51,814 bases of DNA, from the NCBI RefSeq assembly GCF_001865065.1, contig NZ_MJGN01000025.1, positions 1 through 51,814 of the forward strand, given 5' to 3'. The position numbers and the translations under genes were made by a program. Source of the DNA: Curtobacterium sp. MCBA15_008 (GTDB taxonomy: Bacteria; Actinomycetota; Actinomycetes; Actinomycetales; Microbacteriaceae). Positions 1-8,841 of this stretch are shown in pieces. How positions within the stretch are numbered: the first letter of the stretch is position 1; each line of letters opens with the position of its first letter. Under the pieces are notes generated by a model. That model worked only from the letters and a program-made list of their open reading frames with translations. It did no database searches and was not told the DNA's origin.

Positions 1-128
1 GATCTCGGCGAGGACCGGGGCGGCGCCGGGCGCACGGGCGTCGGCGCCGAGCCGCCCCGTCCGGCCGCCCGCAGCACGTCGTACTCGCTCGGCGATGCGC
101 CGCCGGCCCGCCAGCCCGCCGGCCCGCC

Positions 129-191
129 CGCCGAGATCGCACTCGGGACGCCTTCGGGCCCGACGCCGGGCGCCGAAGTGCGATCTCGGCG
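129..191. repeat. Palindromic repeat with GAGATCGCAC core
   Basis: Arm 129-146 (CGCCGAGATCGCACTCGG) pairs with arm 173-191 (CCGAAGTGCGATCTCGGCG) with one bulged base and a loop of about 26 bases. The core GAGATCGCAC/GTGCGATCTC is shared with the repeat array at 48841-49189 and, as GAGGTCGCAC, with the palindrome at 20957-21011. It is probably a dispersed extragenic element rather than a terminator, since no poly-T follows. Confidence 0.5.
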
Positions 192-285
192 AGGACCGGG
201 GGCGCCGGGCGCACGGCGGGCGCACGGCAGGCGCACGCCCGGCACGTCCGCCGCGCCGTCGTGCGGCTCCCGGAGCTGCGAAAGT

Positions 286-321
286 CCTCCACTTCCCTCC
301 ACGCCCTCCACTCCGCTCCAC
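286..321. promoter_or_regulatory. Upstream cluster of four CTCCAC repeats (inverted MraZ-box-like)
   Basis: CCTCCAC starts at 286, 296 and 305 and GCTCCAC at 315, a spacing of 9-10 bases, one helical turn. Read on the minus strand these are GTGGAGG/GTGGAGC, the same core as the plus-strand boxes close to mraZ. MraZ is known to bind direct TGG-type repeats with 10-base periodicity upstream of its own gene, so a distal operator for a ring-shaped MraZ oligomer is plausible. This is an inference from spacing and core only. Confidence 0.4.
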
Positions 322-435
322 CGGCCCGTTGTTCCGCCTGACTGCGGGAATCTCGTGCGCGCCGGCGACACCCGAACCGCCCCAGAACGGGGCACGCGGG
401 CGATTCAGGGAGCGATTTCCTGGCTGAGGGGAGGG

Positions 436-473
436 GAGTGGAGTAAAGTGGTGGACACAACGGTCCGGTGGAG
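436..473 (+). promoter_or_regulatory. MraZ operator and putative dcw promoter
   Basis: GTGGAG (438), GTGGTG (448) and GTGGAG (468) are in 10-base register, with the 458 position missing; the middle part reads GTGGAGTAAAGTGGTGG. MraZ boxes in other bacteria are TGG-type or AAAGTGG repeats with the same period. TAAAGT at 444-449 also fits a -10 hexamer, with TGGCTG at 421-426 as a weak -35, 17 bases away. If so, MraZ would block its own promoter directly. A strong SD run (GGAGGGGAGG) follows just before mraZ. Confidence 0.55.
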
Positions 474-490
474 CGGAGGGGAGGCCCGGC

Positions 491-922
491 GTGCTGCTCG
501 GTACCCATGCCCCGAAGCTCGACGAGAAGGGTCGCGTGATCCTCCCCGCCAAGTTCCGGGACGAACTGTCCGGGGGGCTCGTGATGACCCGCGGCCAGGA
601 GCGCTGCGTCGTCGTCTTCAGCGCGGACACGTTCGAGCAACTGCACGAGCGCATCCGCACCGCTCCGATGACGTCGAAGCGCACCCGGGACTACATGCGT
701 CTCTTCCTCTCGGGAGCGAGCGCCGAGACGCCCGACAAGCAGAACCGCGTCACCATCCCGCAGAACCTCCGCGAGTACGCGGGGCTCGAGCGGGACCTGA
801 CGGTCATCGGCAGCGGTGACCGTGCCGAGATCTGGTCGACCCCCGCGTGGGAGGCCTACTACGCCGAGGTCGAAGAGGGCTTCGCCGACAACGACGAGGA
901 GGTGATCCCGGGGATCTTCTGA
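491..922 (+). CDS. mraZ: Transcriptional regulator MraZ
   Basis: MraZ is the DNA-binding repressor that opens the dcw cluster. The 143-residue length is normal for the family. Two SpoVT/AbrB-type half-domains are visible, each with its signature: K9-L-D-E-K-G-R15 followed by a VILP turn, and D82-K-Q-N-R86 followed by VTIP. The GTG start is supported by the purine-rich SD GGAGGGGAGG ending about 6 bases upstream, and the protein begins [15 protein letters not shown] as homologues do. It sits about 100 bases ahead of rsmH in the same direction, and the TGG-repeat clusters upstream suggest autoregulation. Identification is secure; binding to those repeats is inferred. Confidence 0.95.
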   Translation: MLLGTHAPKLDEKGRVILPAKFRDELSGGLVMTRGQERCVVVFSADTFEQLHERIRTAPMTSKRTRDYMRLFLSGASAETPDKQNRVTIPQNLREYAGLERDLTVIGSGDRAEIWSTPAWEAYYAEVEEGFADNDEEVIPGIF

Positions 923-1028
923 TCCGTGGATCGGGACTCCCAGCCGTCCGCCCTGACACACCTTCCCCGGTGTCAGGTCGCATGGATGGGGATCCGGACC
1001 CGCGGCCCAGGAGACAGAGGGGCTGCAC

Positions 1029-2000
1029 ATGGCAGAACACGACCAGACCGACGGGACACCGCGGTTCCCGCACACGCCGGTGATGCTCGAGCGCATCGTC
1101 GACCTCTTCACGCCGACCCTCGACGGGCCGGGCAAGGTCGTCGTCGACGCGACGCTCGGCATGGGCGGCCACTCCGAGGGACTGCTCGAGCGCTTCCCGG
1201 AGCTGACGCTGATCGGCCTCGACCGCGACACCGACGCGCTCGGCATCGCGGGGGAGCGCCTCGCCCGGTTCGGTGACCGCGTCCGCCTGGTGCACACCGT
1301 GTACGACGGCATCGTCGACGCGATCGAGGGCGAGGGCTTCACGGAGGTCGACGGAGTCCTGTTCGACCTCGGCGTCTCCTCGCTCCAGCTCGACCGGGCC
1401 GAACGCGGCTTCGCGTACAGCCAGGACGCCCCGCTCGACATGCGGATGGACCGGACCGAGGGGCAGACCGCCGCCGACGTCCTGGCCACCTACGACGAGG
1501 GCGAACTCCGCCGGATCTTCCAGCGCTACGGCGAGGAGAAGCTCGCCGGCCGGTACGCCCGAGCGATCGTGGAGCGCCGTGCGACGAAGCCGTTCGAGAT
1601 GTCCGGCGACCTGGTGCAGGTCCTCCACGACGCGACACCGGTGGCCATCCAGCGCCAAGGACACCCGGCGAAGCGCGTGTTCCAGGCCCTCCGCATCGAG
1701 GTCAACGCCGAACTGAGCGTCCTCGAGCGGGCGATCCCCGCCGCCCTCGACGCGATCGCGGTCGACGGCCGGATCGTCGTCGAGTCGTACCAGTCGCTCG
1801 AGGACCGCATCGTCAAGCGGGCCCTGACCGCCCGGACGAAGTCCAGCGCACCCGCCGACCTGCCCGTCGAACTGCCCGAGCACGCGCCGACCTACTCCCT
1901 GGTCGTCAAGGGCGCCGAGCTGGCCGACGAGGCCGAACGCGCCGCCAACCCACGAGCAACCCCCGTGCGCCTGCGCGCGGCCCAGCGGATCCGGAAGTGA
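1029..2000 (+). CDS. rsmH: 16S rRNA (cytosine-1402 N4) methyltransferase RsmH
   Basis: RsmH (MraW) uses S-adenosylmethionine to N4-methylate C1402 of 16S rRNA at the ribosomal P site. The 323-residue protein starts at ATG with [13 protein letters not shown] typical of the N-terminus. The SAM-binding segment [12 protein letters not shown] lies at about residues 40-50, and the family block [19 protein letters not shown] follows. The C-terminal part has the conserved [12 protein letters not shown]. It is the second gene of the cluster and ends one base before the ftsL-like start, so the two are translationally coupled. Confidence 0.96.
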   Translation: MAEHDQTDGTPRFPHTPVMLERIVDLFTPTLDGPGKVVVDATLGMGGHSEGLLERFPELTLIGLDRDTDALGIAGERLARFGDRVRLVHTVYDGIVDAIEGEGFTEVDGVLFDLGVSSLQLDRAERGFAYSQDAPLDMRMDRTEGQTAADVLATYDEGELRRIFQRYGEEKLAGRYARAIVERRATKPFEMSGDLVQVLHDATPVAIQRQGHPAKRVFQALRIEVNAELSVLERAIPAALDAIAVDGRIVVESYQSLEDRIVKRALTARTKSSAPADLPVELPEHAPTYSLVVKGAELADEAERAANPRATPVRLRAAQRIRK

Positions 2001-2001
2001 C

Positions 2002-2733
2002 ATGAGCACGAACCTCGCACTCGTCGACCCCGCCGTCGTCCCGTCCCGCGCTCCGCGGCCTACGCGGCACGACCGACCGGAGCTCGTCGAGGTCACCCCG
2101 ACCCGCGCCCAGCGCCGCGCTCGTCCCCGGATCGCCTACGCGGTCGTGGCGGTGGCGGCGCTCGGCATCCTGCTCCTGGCGCAGCTCGGGATCAGCATGG
2201 TGCTGAGCCAGGGCGCGTACACGCTCAACTCGCTGAGCACGGAGCAGACCAACCTCTCCCGGACGCAGCAGTCGCTGTCCGAGGAGCTCCGGGTGCTCGA
2301 CTCCCCGCAGAACCTGGCGCGCAACGCCCAGGCCCTCGGGATGATCGCGAACGCCACGCCCGTCTACCTCGACCCGCGCACCGGCCGGGTGTACGGCACG
2401 CCGACCCCGGCGGTCGCCGACCAGGCCACCGCGAGCACCGAGAACCAGGTGCCGAACTCGCTGCTCGCCGACGTCCCGCTCGCTGCGCAGCAGGGCGACA
2501 CGTCGACGAGCAAGGAGAGCGGCTCGACGACCGGCAGCGACAGCAAGGCCGCCACCGACGGCAAGGCAGCGACCGACAGCAAGGCCGCCACCGACGGCAA
2601 GGCCGCGACCGACAGCACCGCCGGTGCGACCGACGCTGGGAAGACCGCAGGCGCCAGCGCGTCGGGCGGGGCATCCTCGACGGCCGACGTAGAGTCCGAC
2701 CCGAACCCGCTCCAGGCACCCTCCACCCGGTGA
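2002..2733 (+). CDS. ftsL: FtsL-like bitopic septum protein
   Basis: FtsL is a small single-span division protein that, with FtsB and FtsQ, activates FtsWI at the septum. The 243-residue product has a cytoplasmic N-terminus rich in R and P, one membrane segment at about 44-68, then a predicted coiled coil at about 72-100 (LNSLSTEQTNLSRTQQSLSEEL). Sequence conservation in this family is low, so the call rests on topology and on its place between rsmH and ftsI. The C-terminal 140 residues are unusual: low complexity, Ser/Thr/Ala/Lys/Asp-rich, with four [S/G]KAATD repeats at 181-204. Classical FtsL proteins are about half this length. Confidence 0.8.
   Translation: MSTNLALVDPAVVPSRAPRPTRHDRPELVEVTPTRAQRRARPRIAYAVVAVAALGILLLAQLGISMVLSQGAYTLNSLSTEQTNLSRTQQSLSEELRVLDSPQNLARNAQALGMIANATPVYLDPRTGRVYGTPTPAVADQATASTENQVPNSLLADVPLAAQQGDTSTSKESGSTTGSDSKAATDGKAATDSKAATDGKAATDSTAGATDAGKTAGASASGGASSTADVESDPNPLQAPSTR
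2542..2613 (+). repeat. 18-base tandem repeat inside ftsL
   Basis: Four in-frame copies of an 18-base unit encode [S/G]KAATD, alternating S and G so that the perfect period is 36 bases. The repeat sits in the disordered extracytoplasmic tail after the coiled coil. Such in-frame arrays commonly change length by slippage without breaking the frame. Confidence 0.8.
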
Positions 2734-2805
2734 CCTGCGGGCCCGGCGCTCCCTGACCGAGGGCGCTCCAGCTCCATCGCTCCGCCCCGGGAAGGACCGC
2801 ACCGC

Positions 2806-4575
2806 GTGACGAAGACGATCCGCAGCCGCCGACTGCGCTACAGCGTCGTGATGATCGCCGTGATCGCCCTGGTGGCGGTCTTCGTGATCCGACTGGTCGA
2901 CATCCAGGTCGTGCAGGCCGCCGACCTCAACGAGCAGTCGAAGCAGAAGCGGAGCATCCCGGTCACCATCTACGGGACCCGCGGCTCGATCGTCGACCGC
3001 TCCGGCACCGAGCTCGCCGACAGCGTCACCCGGTACAACATCACGACCGCCCCGCGGCTCGTGAAGAAGTTCGAGGGCAAGCTCGGCGGGACCCGCGTGA
3101 AGGAGGTCTCGGTCGACACGGCGCTGTCGGCCCTGGCCGAGGCCTCCGGTGGCGACGTCGCCACCATGAAGAAGAACATCGCGGCGAACCCGAAGTCGGA
3201 TTTTGCGTACCTGGTCAAGGGCCTCGACGTGAAGCACTACGAGGCGGTGCGGGCCCTCAGCATCCCCTGGCTGTACCCGGAGCAGCAGTCGGCTCGGTCC
3301 TACCCGACCGCTGCCACGACGGGCAACCTCACCGGCTTCATGGGGACCGACGGCGCGCAGGCCGGCCTCGAGCTGGCGTACGACAAGTGCCTCGCGGGCT
3401 CGAACGGCTCCGAGACGTACGAGCGCGGTGAGGACGGCGTCCAGCTGCCGGGCAGCACGGTGACGACCAAGAAGGCCAAGGACGGCGGCACGCTCGAGAC
3501 CACGATCGACAGCGACCTGCAGTACATGGCGGGGCAGACGATCGCGTCCGCGGCGAAGACGCTGCAGGCGGAGTCCGCCACCGCGACGGTGACGAGCGTC
3601 AAGACGGGCGAACTCCTCGCGGTCGCCGACTACCCGACGGTCGACCCGAACGACGTCGACGCGACCACCGACAAGGGTGCCTTCGGGTCGCGGGCGCTGA
3701 CGGCGTCCTACGAGCCCGGGTCGACGATCAAGGCCGCGATCGCCGCCGCGCTCATCGACCAGGGCAAGTCGAGCCCCACCGACGGGATCACGGTGCCGTA
3801 CACGCGCTCGTTCCCGTGGGGCGGCTCGATCAAGGACGCCGAGTTCCACCCCACCGAGCACCTGACGCTCGCCGGCGTGCTGCAGAACTCGTCGAACGTC
3901 GGCATCACCGAGCTGGGCGAGCGGTTGACCAAGCAGCAGCGCTTCGACTACATGAAGAAGTTCGGGCTGTTCCAGCCGGAGTCGGCGATCGACTACCCGG
4001 GCCAGCCGTCGATGGACTACGGCACGAGCCCGAACTGGGACGACCAGACGAACATCAACTCGATGTTCGGCCAGGGCATCTCGACGACGGCGGTCCAGAT
4101 CGCCAGCGTCTTCCAGACGATCGCGAACCAGGGCGTGCGGATCCCGCTGCACTTCGTCAAGGGGTGCGAGACGGCCGACGGGAAGACGATCGACGCGCCC
4201 GACGTGCAGCCGACGCGCGTGGTGTCCGCGAGCGCCGCCACGCAGGTCACCGACATGCTGCAGAACGTCGTCAAGGGCGGCACCCTGTCGGGCATGGCGC
4301 CCATCTCCGGCTACAACATCGCCGCGAAGACCGGCACCGCCGAGGTGGCCGAGGGGTCGAAGGGCTACGGCGGTCAGCGCATCATCTCGGTGGCCGGAAT
4401 GGCACCCGCCGAGGACCCCCAGTATGTTGTCACGGTGACGTTCACGAAGCCGCAGACGACGAAGTTCTCGTCCGGTGCAGCTCCGGCGTTCCGAACCCTC
4501 ATGTCCCAGGTGCTCGAGAAGTACCGAGTAGCCCCCTCCACGTCGCAGGCGAAGCTGTACCCGTCCACGTGGTGA
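2806..4575 (+). CDS. ftsI: Septal class B penicillin-binding protein FtsI (PBP3/PbpB)
   Basis: FtsI is the transpeptidase that cross-links septal peptidoglycan in complex with FtsW. The 589-residue protein has a short cytoplasmic tail, one membrane anchor at about 11-29, a PBP-dimerisation domain (RGSIVDRSG near residue 60), and the transpeptidase domain. The three catalytic motifs are intact: S306-T-I-K, S362-S-N364 and K508-T-G510. There are no C-terminal PASTA domains. The GTG start has GGGAAGG about 8 bases upstream. A 72-base gap separates it from ftsL, and murE starts just after its stop. Confidence 0.95.
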   Translation: MTKTIRSRRLRYSVVMIAVIALVAVFVIRLVDIQVVQAADLNEQSKQKRSIPVTIYGTRGSIVDRSGTELADSVTRYNITTAPRLVKKFEGKLGGTRVKEVSVDTALSALAEASGGDVATMKKNIAANPKSDFAYLVKGLDVKHYEAVRALSIPWLYPEQQSARSYPTAATTGNLTGFMGTDGAQAGLELAYDKCLAGSNGSETYERGEDGVQLPGSTVTTKKAKDGGTLETTIDSDLQYMAGQTIASAAKTLQAESATATVTSVKTGELLAVADYPTVDPNDVDATTDKGAFGSRALTASYEPGSTIKAAIAAALIDQGKSSPTDGITVPYTRSFPWGGSIKDAEFHPTEHLTLAGVLQNSSNVGITELGERLTKQQRFDYMKKFGLFQPESAIDYPGQPSMDYGTSPNWDDQTNINSMFGQGISTTAVQIASVFQTIANQGVRIPLHFVKGCETADGKTIDAPDVQPTRVVSASAATQVTDMLQNVVKGGTLSGMAPISGYNIAAKTGTAEVAEGSKGYGGQRIISVAGMAPAEDPQYVVTVTFTKPQTTKFSSGAAPAFRTLMSQVLEKYRVAPSTSQAKLYPSTW

Positions 4576-4589
4576 GGAAGAAGGAGCAC

Positions 4590-6236
4590 TTGTCCGCACG
4601 GATCCCCCCGGTCCTCCGACCCGAACACCCCACCCCGAGGGCCGTCGCCGAACTCGCGAACGCGTTCGGTCTGCGTGTCGTCGGCTCGCTCGACGCCGTC
4701 GAGACCACCGGCGTGACGCTGAGCGCCGCCGAGGTGCAGCCGGGTGACCTCTTCGTCGGGGTGCACGGAGCGAACCGGCACGGCGCGCAGTTCGCGACCG
4801 AGGCCGCCGAGCGCGGTGCCGTCGCGGTCCTGACCGACGCCGACGGCGTGGCCCTGGCCGAACCGTCCGGCCTGCCGGTGCTCGTCGTGGACGACCCGCG
4901 TGCGGCCCTGGGCGACGTGTCGGCGTGGGTCTACCGCACCCACCCGGACGAGGCCACCGACCTGCCGCAGCTGTTCGCCGTCACCGGCACGAACGGCAAG
5001 ACGAGCACCTCGTACATCCTCGAGGGGATCCTCAAGCAGCTCGGGCTCGTCACCGGCCTCAGCTCGACGGCGGAGCGCCACATCGGCACGCTCAGCGTCA
5101 CGAGCCGGCTCACCACGCCCGAGGCCAGCGAGATGCACGCGCTCCTCGCCCGGATGCGCGAGAGCGAGGTCCGCGCCGTCGCGGTCGAGGTGAGCGCCCA
5201 GGCCCTCAGCCGGCACCGCGTGGACGGCATCGTCTTCGACGTCGCGGCGTTCACGAACCTCTCGCACGACCACCTCGACGACTACGCCGACATGGAGGAG
5301 TACTACCGCGCGAAGCTCCCGCTGTTCGAGCCGGAGCACGCCCGCCGTGGCGTCGTCTCGCTCGACACGGACTGGGGTCACCGCGTGGTGCAGGACTCCC
5401 GGATCCCGGTGACCACCATCACGGTGCACCCCGACGTCGAGGCCGAGTGGCACGTCGACATCGTCGAGGCCCACGCCGCGTACACCGAGTTCCGGCTGAC
5501 CGGCCCCGAGGACCGCGAGCTCACCACCCGTGTGCCGCTGATCGGCTGGCACATGGCCGCGAACGCCGCCCTGGCGATCGTCATGCTGGTCGAGGGCGGC
5601 TTCGAGCTCGGCACCATCGCCCACGCGCTGGAGAGCAACCACCGCCACTACGCGGACGAGGACGGCGATCGCGGCGACCACGGCCAGCAGCGCACGGTGT
5701 CCGCCATCGAGTGCTACCTGCCCGGCCGCACCGAGCGCGTCTCCGGTGACCGCGGGCCGAGCGTGTACGTCGACTTCGGGCACAGCCCCGACGCCTTCGA
5801 GAACACCCTCGCCGCAGTCCGGCAGTTCACTCCGGGCAAGGTCCTCATGCTCTTCGGTGCCGACGGCGACCGCGACAAGACGAAGCGCGCCGACATGGCC
5901 CGCATCGCCGCGGCCGGCTCGGACATCCTGGTCGTCACCGACCACCACCCCCGCTTCGAGGACGCCGCATCCATCCGGAAGACCCTCGTCGACGCCGCGC
6001 GCGCCGCCTACCCGGAGCACGAGATCCACGAGGTCAGCCCGCCCGAGGCCGCGATCCGCACCGCGGTGGGCCTGCTGAGCGAGGGCGACTCGATCCTCTG
6101 GGCCGGCCCCGGTCACCAGGACTACCGCGACATCCAGGGCGTCCGCACCCCGTACTCGGCACGCGACGAGGCCCGTCAGGCGCTCCGCGAGGCCGGGTGG
6201 GAGCCGAACTCCGGCCCCGCCGAGGACGTCCGATGA
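4590..6236 (+). CDS. murE: UDP-MurNAc-L-Ala-D-Glu ligase MurE (third-residue ligase)
   Basis: MurE adds the third residue of the peptidoglycan stem using ATP. The 548-residue protein has the Mur ligase P-loop TGTNGKT at 132-138, a central domain with SAQALSRHRVDG and TNLSHDHLDDY, and a C-terminal domain. In diaminopimelate-adding enzymes the specificity motif is DNPR; here the aligned segment is D451-H-H-P-R455, so the amino acid added may not be mDAP. Microbacteriaceae are known for B-type peptidoglycan with ornithine, diaminobutyrate, lysine or homoserine. I chose the TTG at 4590, preceded by GAGGAAGAAGGAG; GTG at 4569 or 4572 are alternatives overlapping ftsI. It overlaps murF by ATGA. Confidence 0.9.
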   Translation: MSARIPPVLRPEHPTPRAVAELANAFGLRVVGSLDAVETTGVTLSAAEVQPGDLFVGVHGANRHGAQFATEAAERGAVAVLTDADGVALAEPSGLPVLVVDDPRAALGDVSAWVYRTHPDEATDLPQLFAVTGTNGKTSTSYILEGILKQLGLVTGLSSTAERHIGTLSVTSRLTTPEASEMHALLARMRESEVRAVAVEVSAQALSRHRVDGIVFDVAAFTNLSHDHLDDYADMEEYYRAKLPLFEPEHARRGVVSLDTDWGHRVVQDSRIPVTTITVHPDVEAEWHVDIVEAHAAYTEFRLTGPEDRELTTRVPLIGWHMAANAALAIVMLVEGGFELGTIAHALESNHRHYADEDGDRGDHGQQRTVSAIECYLPGRTERVSGDRGPSVYVDFGHSPDAFENTLAAVRQFTPGKVLMLFGADGDRDKTKRADMARIAAAGSDILVVTDHHPRFEDAASIRKTLVDAARAAYPEHEIHEVSPPEAAIRTAVGLLSEGDSILWAGPGHQDYRDIQGVRTPYSARDEARQALREAGWEPNSGPAEDVR

Positions 6237-7741
6237 TCGCCCTGACCCTCGCCGAGATCGCCACCGCGGTCGACGGCGAGCTCATCGGCGGCGCCCAGGC
6301 GACCGACGTGGCCGAGCCCGGCGACCTGGTCATCGAGGGCTCGGTGGAGACCGACTCGCGCCTCGTGCGTCCGGGCAGCGTGTTCTTCGCGCTCCCCGGT
6401 GAGGTCACCGACGGCCGCCGCTTCGTCGCGGCCGCGGTCGAGGCAGGCGCCGCACTCGTCATCACGCCCGAGCGCGTGGAGACCGCCGCGCCGCAGATCG
6501 TCGTGGCCGACGGCTACGAGGCCCTCGCCGCGCTCGCGCACGAGGTCGTGACGCGCGTCCGGATGAGCTCCGCCGACCGCGTCGACTCGGACGGCCGCCC
6601 GGCGCCCCTGCGGGTCGTCGGCATCACCGGCTCGAACGGCAAGACGAGCACGAAGAACATGCTCCGCACGATCCTCGAGCAGCACGGCGAGACCGTCGCG
6701 CCCCAGGGGTCGTTCAACAACCACGTCGGGGCACCGATCTCGATGCTCCGGGTCACGTACGACACGCGCTACCTCGTCGTCGAGATGGGGGCGAGCGGCG
6801 TCGGCCACATCGCCAAGCTCGTCTCGATCGCCGAGCCCGACGTCGGCGTCGTCCTCAAGGTGGGCCTCGCGCACGCCGGCGAGTTCGGCGGCATCGAGGC
6901 GACGCAGCGCGCGAAGTCCGAGATGGTCACCGACCTGCCGGCCTCCGCGACGGCCCTCCTCAACGTCGACGACGACCGGGTCGCGTCGATGCGCGACCTG
7001 ACGGCCGCCCAGGTGGTCGGTTTCGGCACGTCGGCGGACGCCGACTACCGCATCACCGGCATCGAGACGGACCGCAGCGGCACCCGCTTCACGCTCACCG
7101 CGCCTCCCGTCCGCCCCGAAGGCGACCGTCCGACGGACGCGACCCTGTCTGGAGGCGCGGATCACGTCGACGTGCGCCTCGCGATCCTGGGTGAGCACCA
7201 CGCCATGAACGCGTCCGCCGCGCTCACGGTGGCCCACCTGTGGGGCGTGCCCCTCGCCACCGGCGCCGAGGCGCTCGCGTCGATGACGCGCGCCGAGCGC
7301 TGGCGCATGGAGCTCCTCCAGGGCGGGCCCGAGGGCGTCACGGTCATCAACGACGCCTACAACGCGTCCCCCGACTCCACCGCAGCGGCGCTGCGGACCC
7401 TGGCGCAGATCGTGCGCCCGGGGGAGCGGACCGTCGCCGTGCTCGGCGAGATGGCCGAGCTCGGCGAGTTCTCCGTCGAGGAGCACGACCGCATCGGCCG
7501 GCTCGTCGTCCGTCTCGGCATCGGACAGCTCGTGGTCGTCGGCCGCGCCGCGATGCCGATCCACCAGGCCGCCACCCTCGAGGGATCGTGGGACGGCGAG
7601 TCCGTGTTCATCGAGGACGTCGACGGCGCCGTCCACCAACTGCAGGACATGCTCCGCCCCGGCGACGTCGTCCTCGTCAAGTCCTCGAAGTCCGCCGAAC
7701 TGCGATTCCTCGGCGACCGCCTCGGAGGTGTCACCGAATGA
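6233..7741 (+). CDS. murF: UDP-MurNAc-tripeptide-D-Ala-D-Ala ligase MurF
   Basis: MurF attaches D-Ala-D-Ala to complete the UDP-MurNAc pentapeptide. The 502-residue protein shows the P-loop TGSNGKT at 132-138, [19 protein letters not shown] in the central domain and [19 protein letters not shown] in the C-terminal domain. The ATG overlaps the murE stop, and the gene ends in an ATGA overlap with mraY. Residues about 289-309 ([19 protein letters not shown]) look like extra sequence between two conserved segments. They are encoded by a palindromic stretch that also occurs in yggS (see findings); if it is an insertion, it is in frame and probably in a surface loop. Confidence 0.95.
   Translation: MIALTLAEIATAVDGELIGGAQATDVAEPGDLVIEGSVETDSRLVRPGSVFFALPGEVTDGRRFVAAAVEAGAALVITPERVETAAPQIVVADGYEALAALAHEVVTRVRMSSADRVDSDGRPAPLRVVGITGSNGKTSTKNMLRTILEQHGETVAPQGSFNNHVGAPISMLRVTYDTRYLVVEMGASGVGHIAKLVSIAEPDVGVVLKVGLAHAGEFGGIEATQRAKSEMVTDLPASATALLNVDDDRVASMRDLTAAQVVGFGTSADADYRITGIETDRSGTRFTLTAPPVRPEGDRPTDATLSGGADHVDVRLAILGEHHAMNASAALTVAHLWGVPLATGAEALASMTRAERWRMELLQGGPEGVTVINDAYNASPDSTAAALRTLAQIVRPGERTVAVLGEMAELGEFSVEEHDRIGRLVVRLGIGQLVVVGRAAMPIHQAATLEGSWDGESVFIEDVDGAVHQLQDMLRPGDVVLVKSSKSAELRFLGDRLGGVTE
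7098..7160 (+). repeat. Possible in-frame palindromic element inside murF
   Basis: The stretch starts with CCGCGCCTCCCGTCCGCC (7098-7115), identical over 18 bases to 16717-16734 in yggS, and ends with CTGGAGGCGCGG (7149-7160), whose core is the reverse complement of the start. The two ends can pair as CCGCGCCTCC with GGAGGCGCGG. The same GGAGGCGCG core makes the intergenic hairpins at 21075, 25997 and 48787. In murF and yggS the shared block is read in different frames, so common protein function does not explain it. Confidence 0.45.
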
Positions 7742-8841
7742 TCGCCCTCCTGATCGCCGGCGCCGTGTCGCTGGTGTTCACACTGCTGCTCACGCCGCTG
7801 TTCATCAAGCTGTTCCACCGCCTCGGCTGGGGACAGTTCATCCGCGACGACGGCCCGCAGTCGCACCACACGAAGCGCGGTACGGCGACGATGGGCGGCA
7901 TCGTCCTCATCATCGGCGCGGTGCTCGGCTACTTCGTCGGCCACCTGGTCGGGCGTGACTCGATCACGCTGTCCGGGCTGCTCGTCCTCTTCCTGATGGT
8001 CGGCCTCGGGTTCGTCGGGTTCATCGACGACTTCCTGAAGGTGCGACGGCAACGGAGCCTCGGGCTCGGCGGCTGGGCCAAGGTGCTCGGCCAGGTCATC
8101 GTCGGTGTGATCTTCGCGACCATCGCCCTCGTCGTCCCGACCGCGAACGGCAAGCCGCCGGCGTCCACCATGGTGTCGGCGATCCGGGACATCCCGTGGC
8201 TCGACTTCATGGCACTCGGCACCGTCATCGGCACCGTGCTGTTCCTGGCGTGGATCGTCCTGCTGACCGTGTCGACGTCGAACGGCGTGAACGTCGCGGA
8301 CGGCCTCGACGGCCTGGCCACCGGATCGAGCATCCTGGCGATCGGGTCGTACGTCATCATCGGCTTCTGGCAGTCGAACCAGATCTGCGGCGGCGCCCGG
8401 CTCGACGCCAACACCGCGCACGCCTGCTACACCGTGACGAACCCGCTCGACCTGGCGGTCGTCGCCGCTGCGGTCTGCGGCGGCCTGATCGGCTTCCTCT
8501 GGTACAACACGTCCCCGGCGCAGATCTTCCTCGGCGACACCGGCTCGCTCGGGCTCGGCGGTGCCCTGGCCGGCCTCGCCATCCTCAGCCGCACCGAGCT
8601 GCTGCTCGTCCTGATCGGCGGCCTGTTCTTCATCGTCACCGGATCGGTCATCCTGCAGCGGGCGTACTTCAAGATCACCCACGGCAAGCGCATCTTCCGG
8701 ATGAGTCCGCTGCACCACCACTTCGAGTTGAAGGGGTGGGCCGAGGTGACCGTCGTCGTCCGGTTCTGGATCATCGCCGGACTCTGCGTCGCAGCCGGTG
8801 TCGGCCTCTTCTACCTCGAATGGATCGCGCGCGTTGGCTGA
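7738..8841 (+). CDS. mraY: Phospho-MurNAc-pentapeptide transferase MraY
   Basis: MraY moves phospho-MurNAc-pentapeptide onto undecaprenyl phosphate to give lipid I at the inner face of the membrane. The 367-residue protein is strongly hydrophobic with about ten membrane segments. Diagnostic motifs are all present: GTATMGGIV near the N-terminus, [16 protein letters not shown] with the catalytic Asp pair, [27 protein letters not shown], and the HHHFELKGW signature ([15 protein letters not shown]). ATG at 7738 overlaps the murF stop by four bases and is the family start ([12 protein letters not shown]). Confidence 0.97.
   Translation: MIALLIAGAVSLVFTLLLTPLFIKLFHRLGWGQFIRDDGPQSHHTKRGTATMGGIVLIIGAVLGYFVGHLVGRDSITLSGLLVLFLMVGLGFVGFIDDFLKVRRQRSLGLGGWAKVLGQVIVGVIFATIALVVPTANGKPPASTMVSAIRDIPWLDFMALGTVIGTVLFLAWIVLLTVSTSNGVNVADGLDGLATGSSILAIGSYVIIGFWQSNQICGGARLDANTAHACYTVTNPLDLAVVAAAVCGGLIGFLWYNTSPAQIFLGDTGSLGLGGALAGLAILSRTELLLVLIGGLFFIVTGSVILQRAYFKITHGKRIFRMSPLHHHFELKGWAEVTVVVRFWIIAGLCVAAGVGLFYLEWIARVG

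Larger units (their letters stand above)
1..490. other. Non-coding region upstream of mraZ
   Basis: No supportable gene is seen here; the open frames are arginine/proline-rich artefacts of high GC. The stretch begins with GATCTCGGCGAGGACCGGG, which recurs at 182-200. It also holds an imperfect palindrome (129-146 with 173-191) and two clusters of TGG repeats listed separately. The left boundary is the window edge, so the end of an upstream gene could lie just outside. Confidence 0.6.

Noticed and set aside
95..819. Arg/Pro-rich plus-strand frames before and into mraZ
   Set aside because: No recognisable domain, they span the repeat and operator region, and one overlaps mraZ out of frame.
1906..4599. 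897-codon minus-strand open frame opposite ftsL-ftsI
   Set aside because: Same artefact: no motif, no SD, and it covers two clear plus-strand genes.
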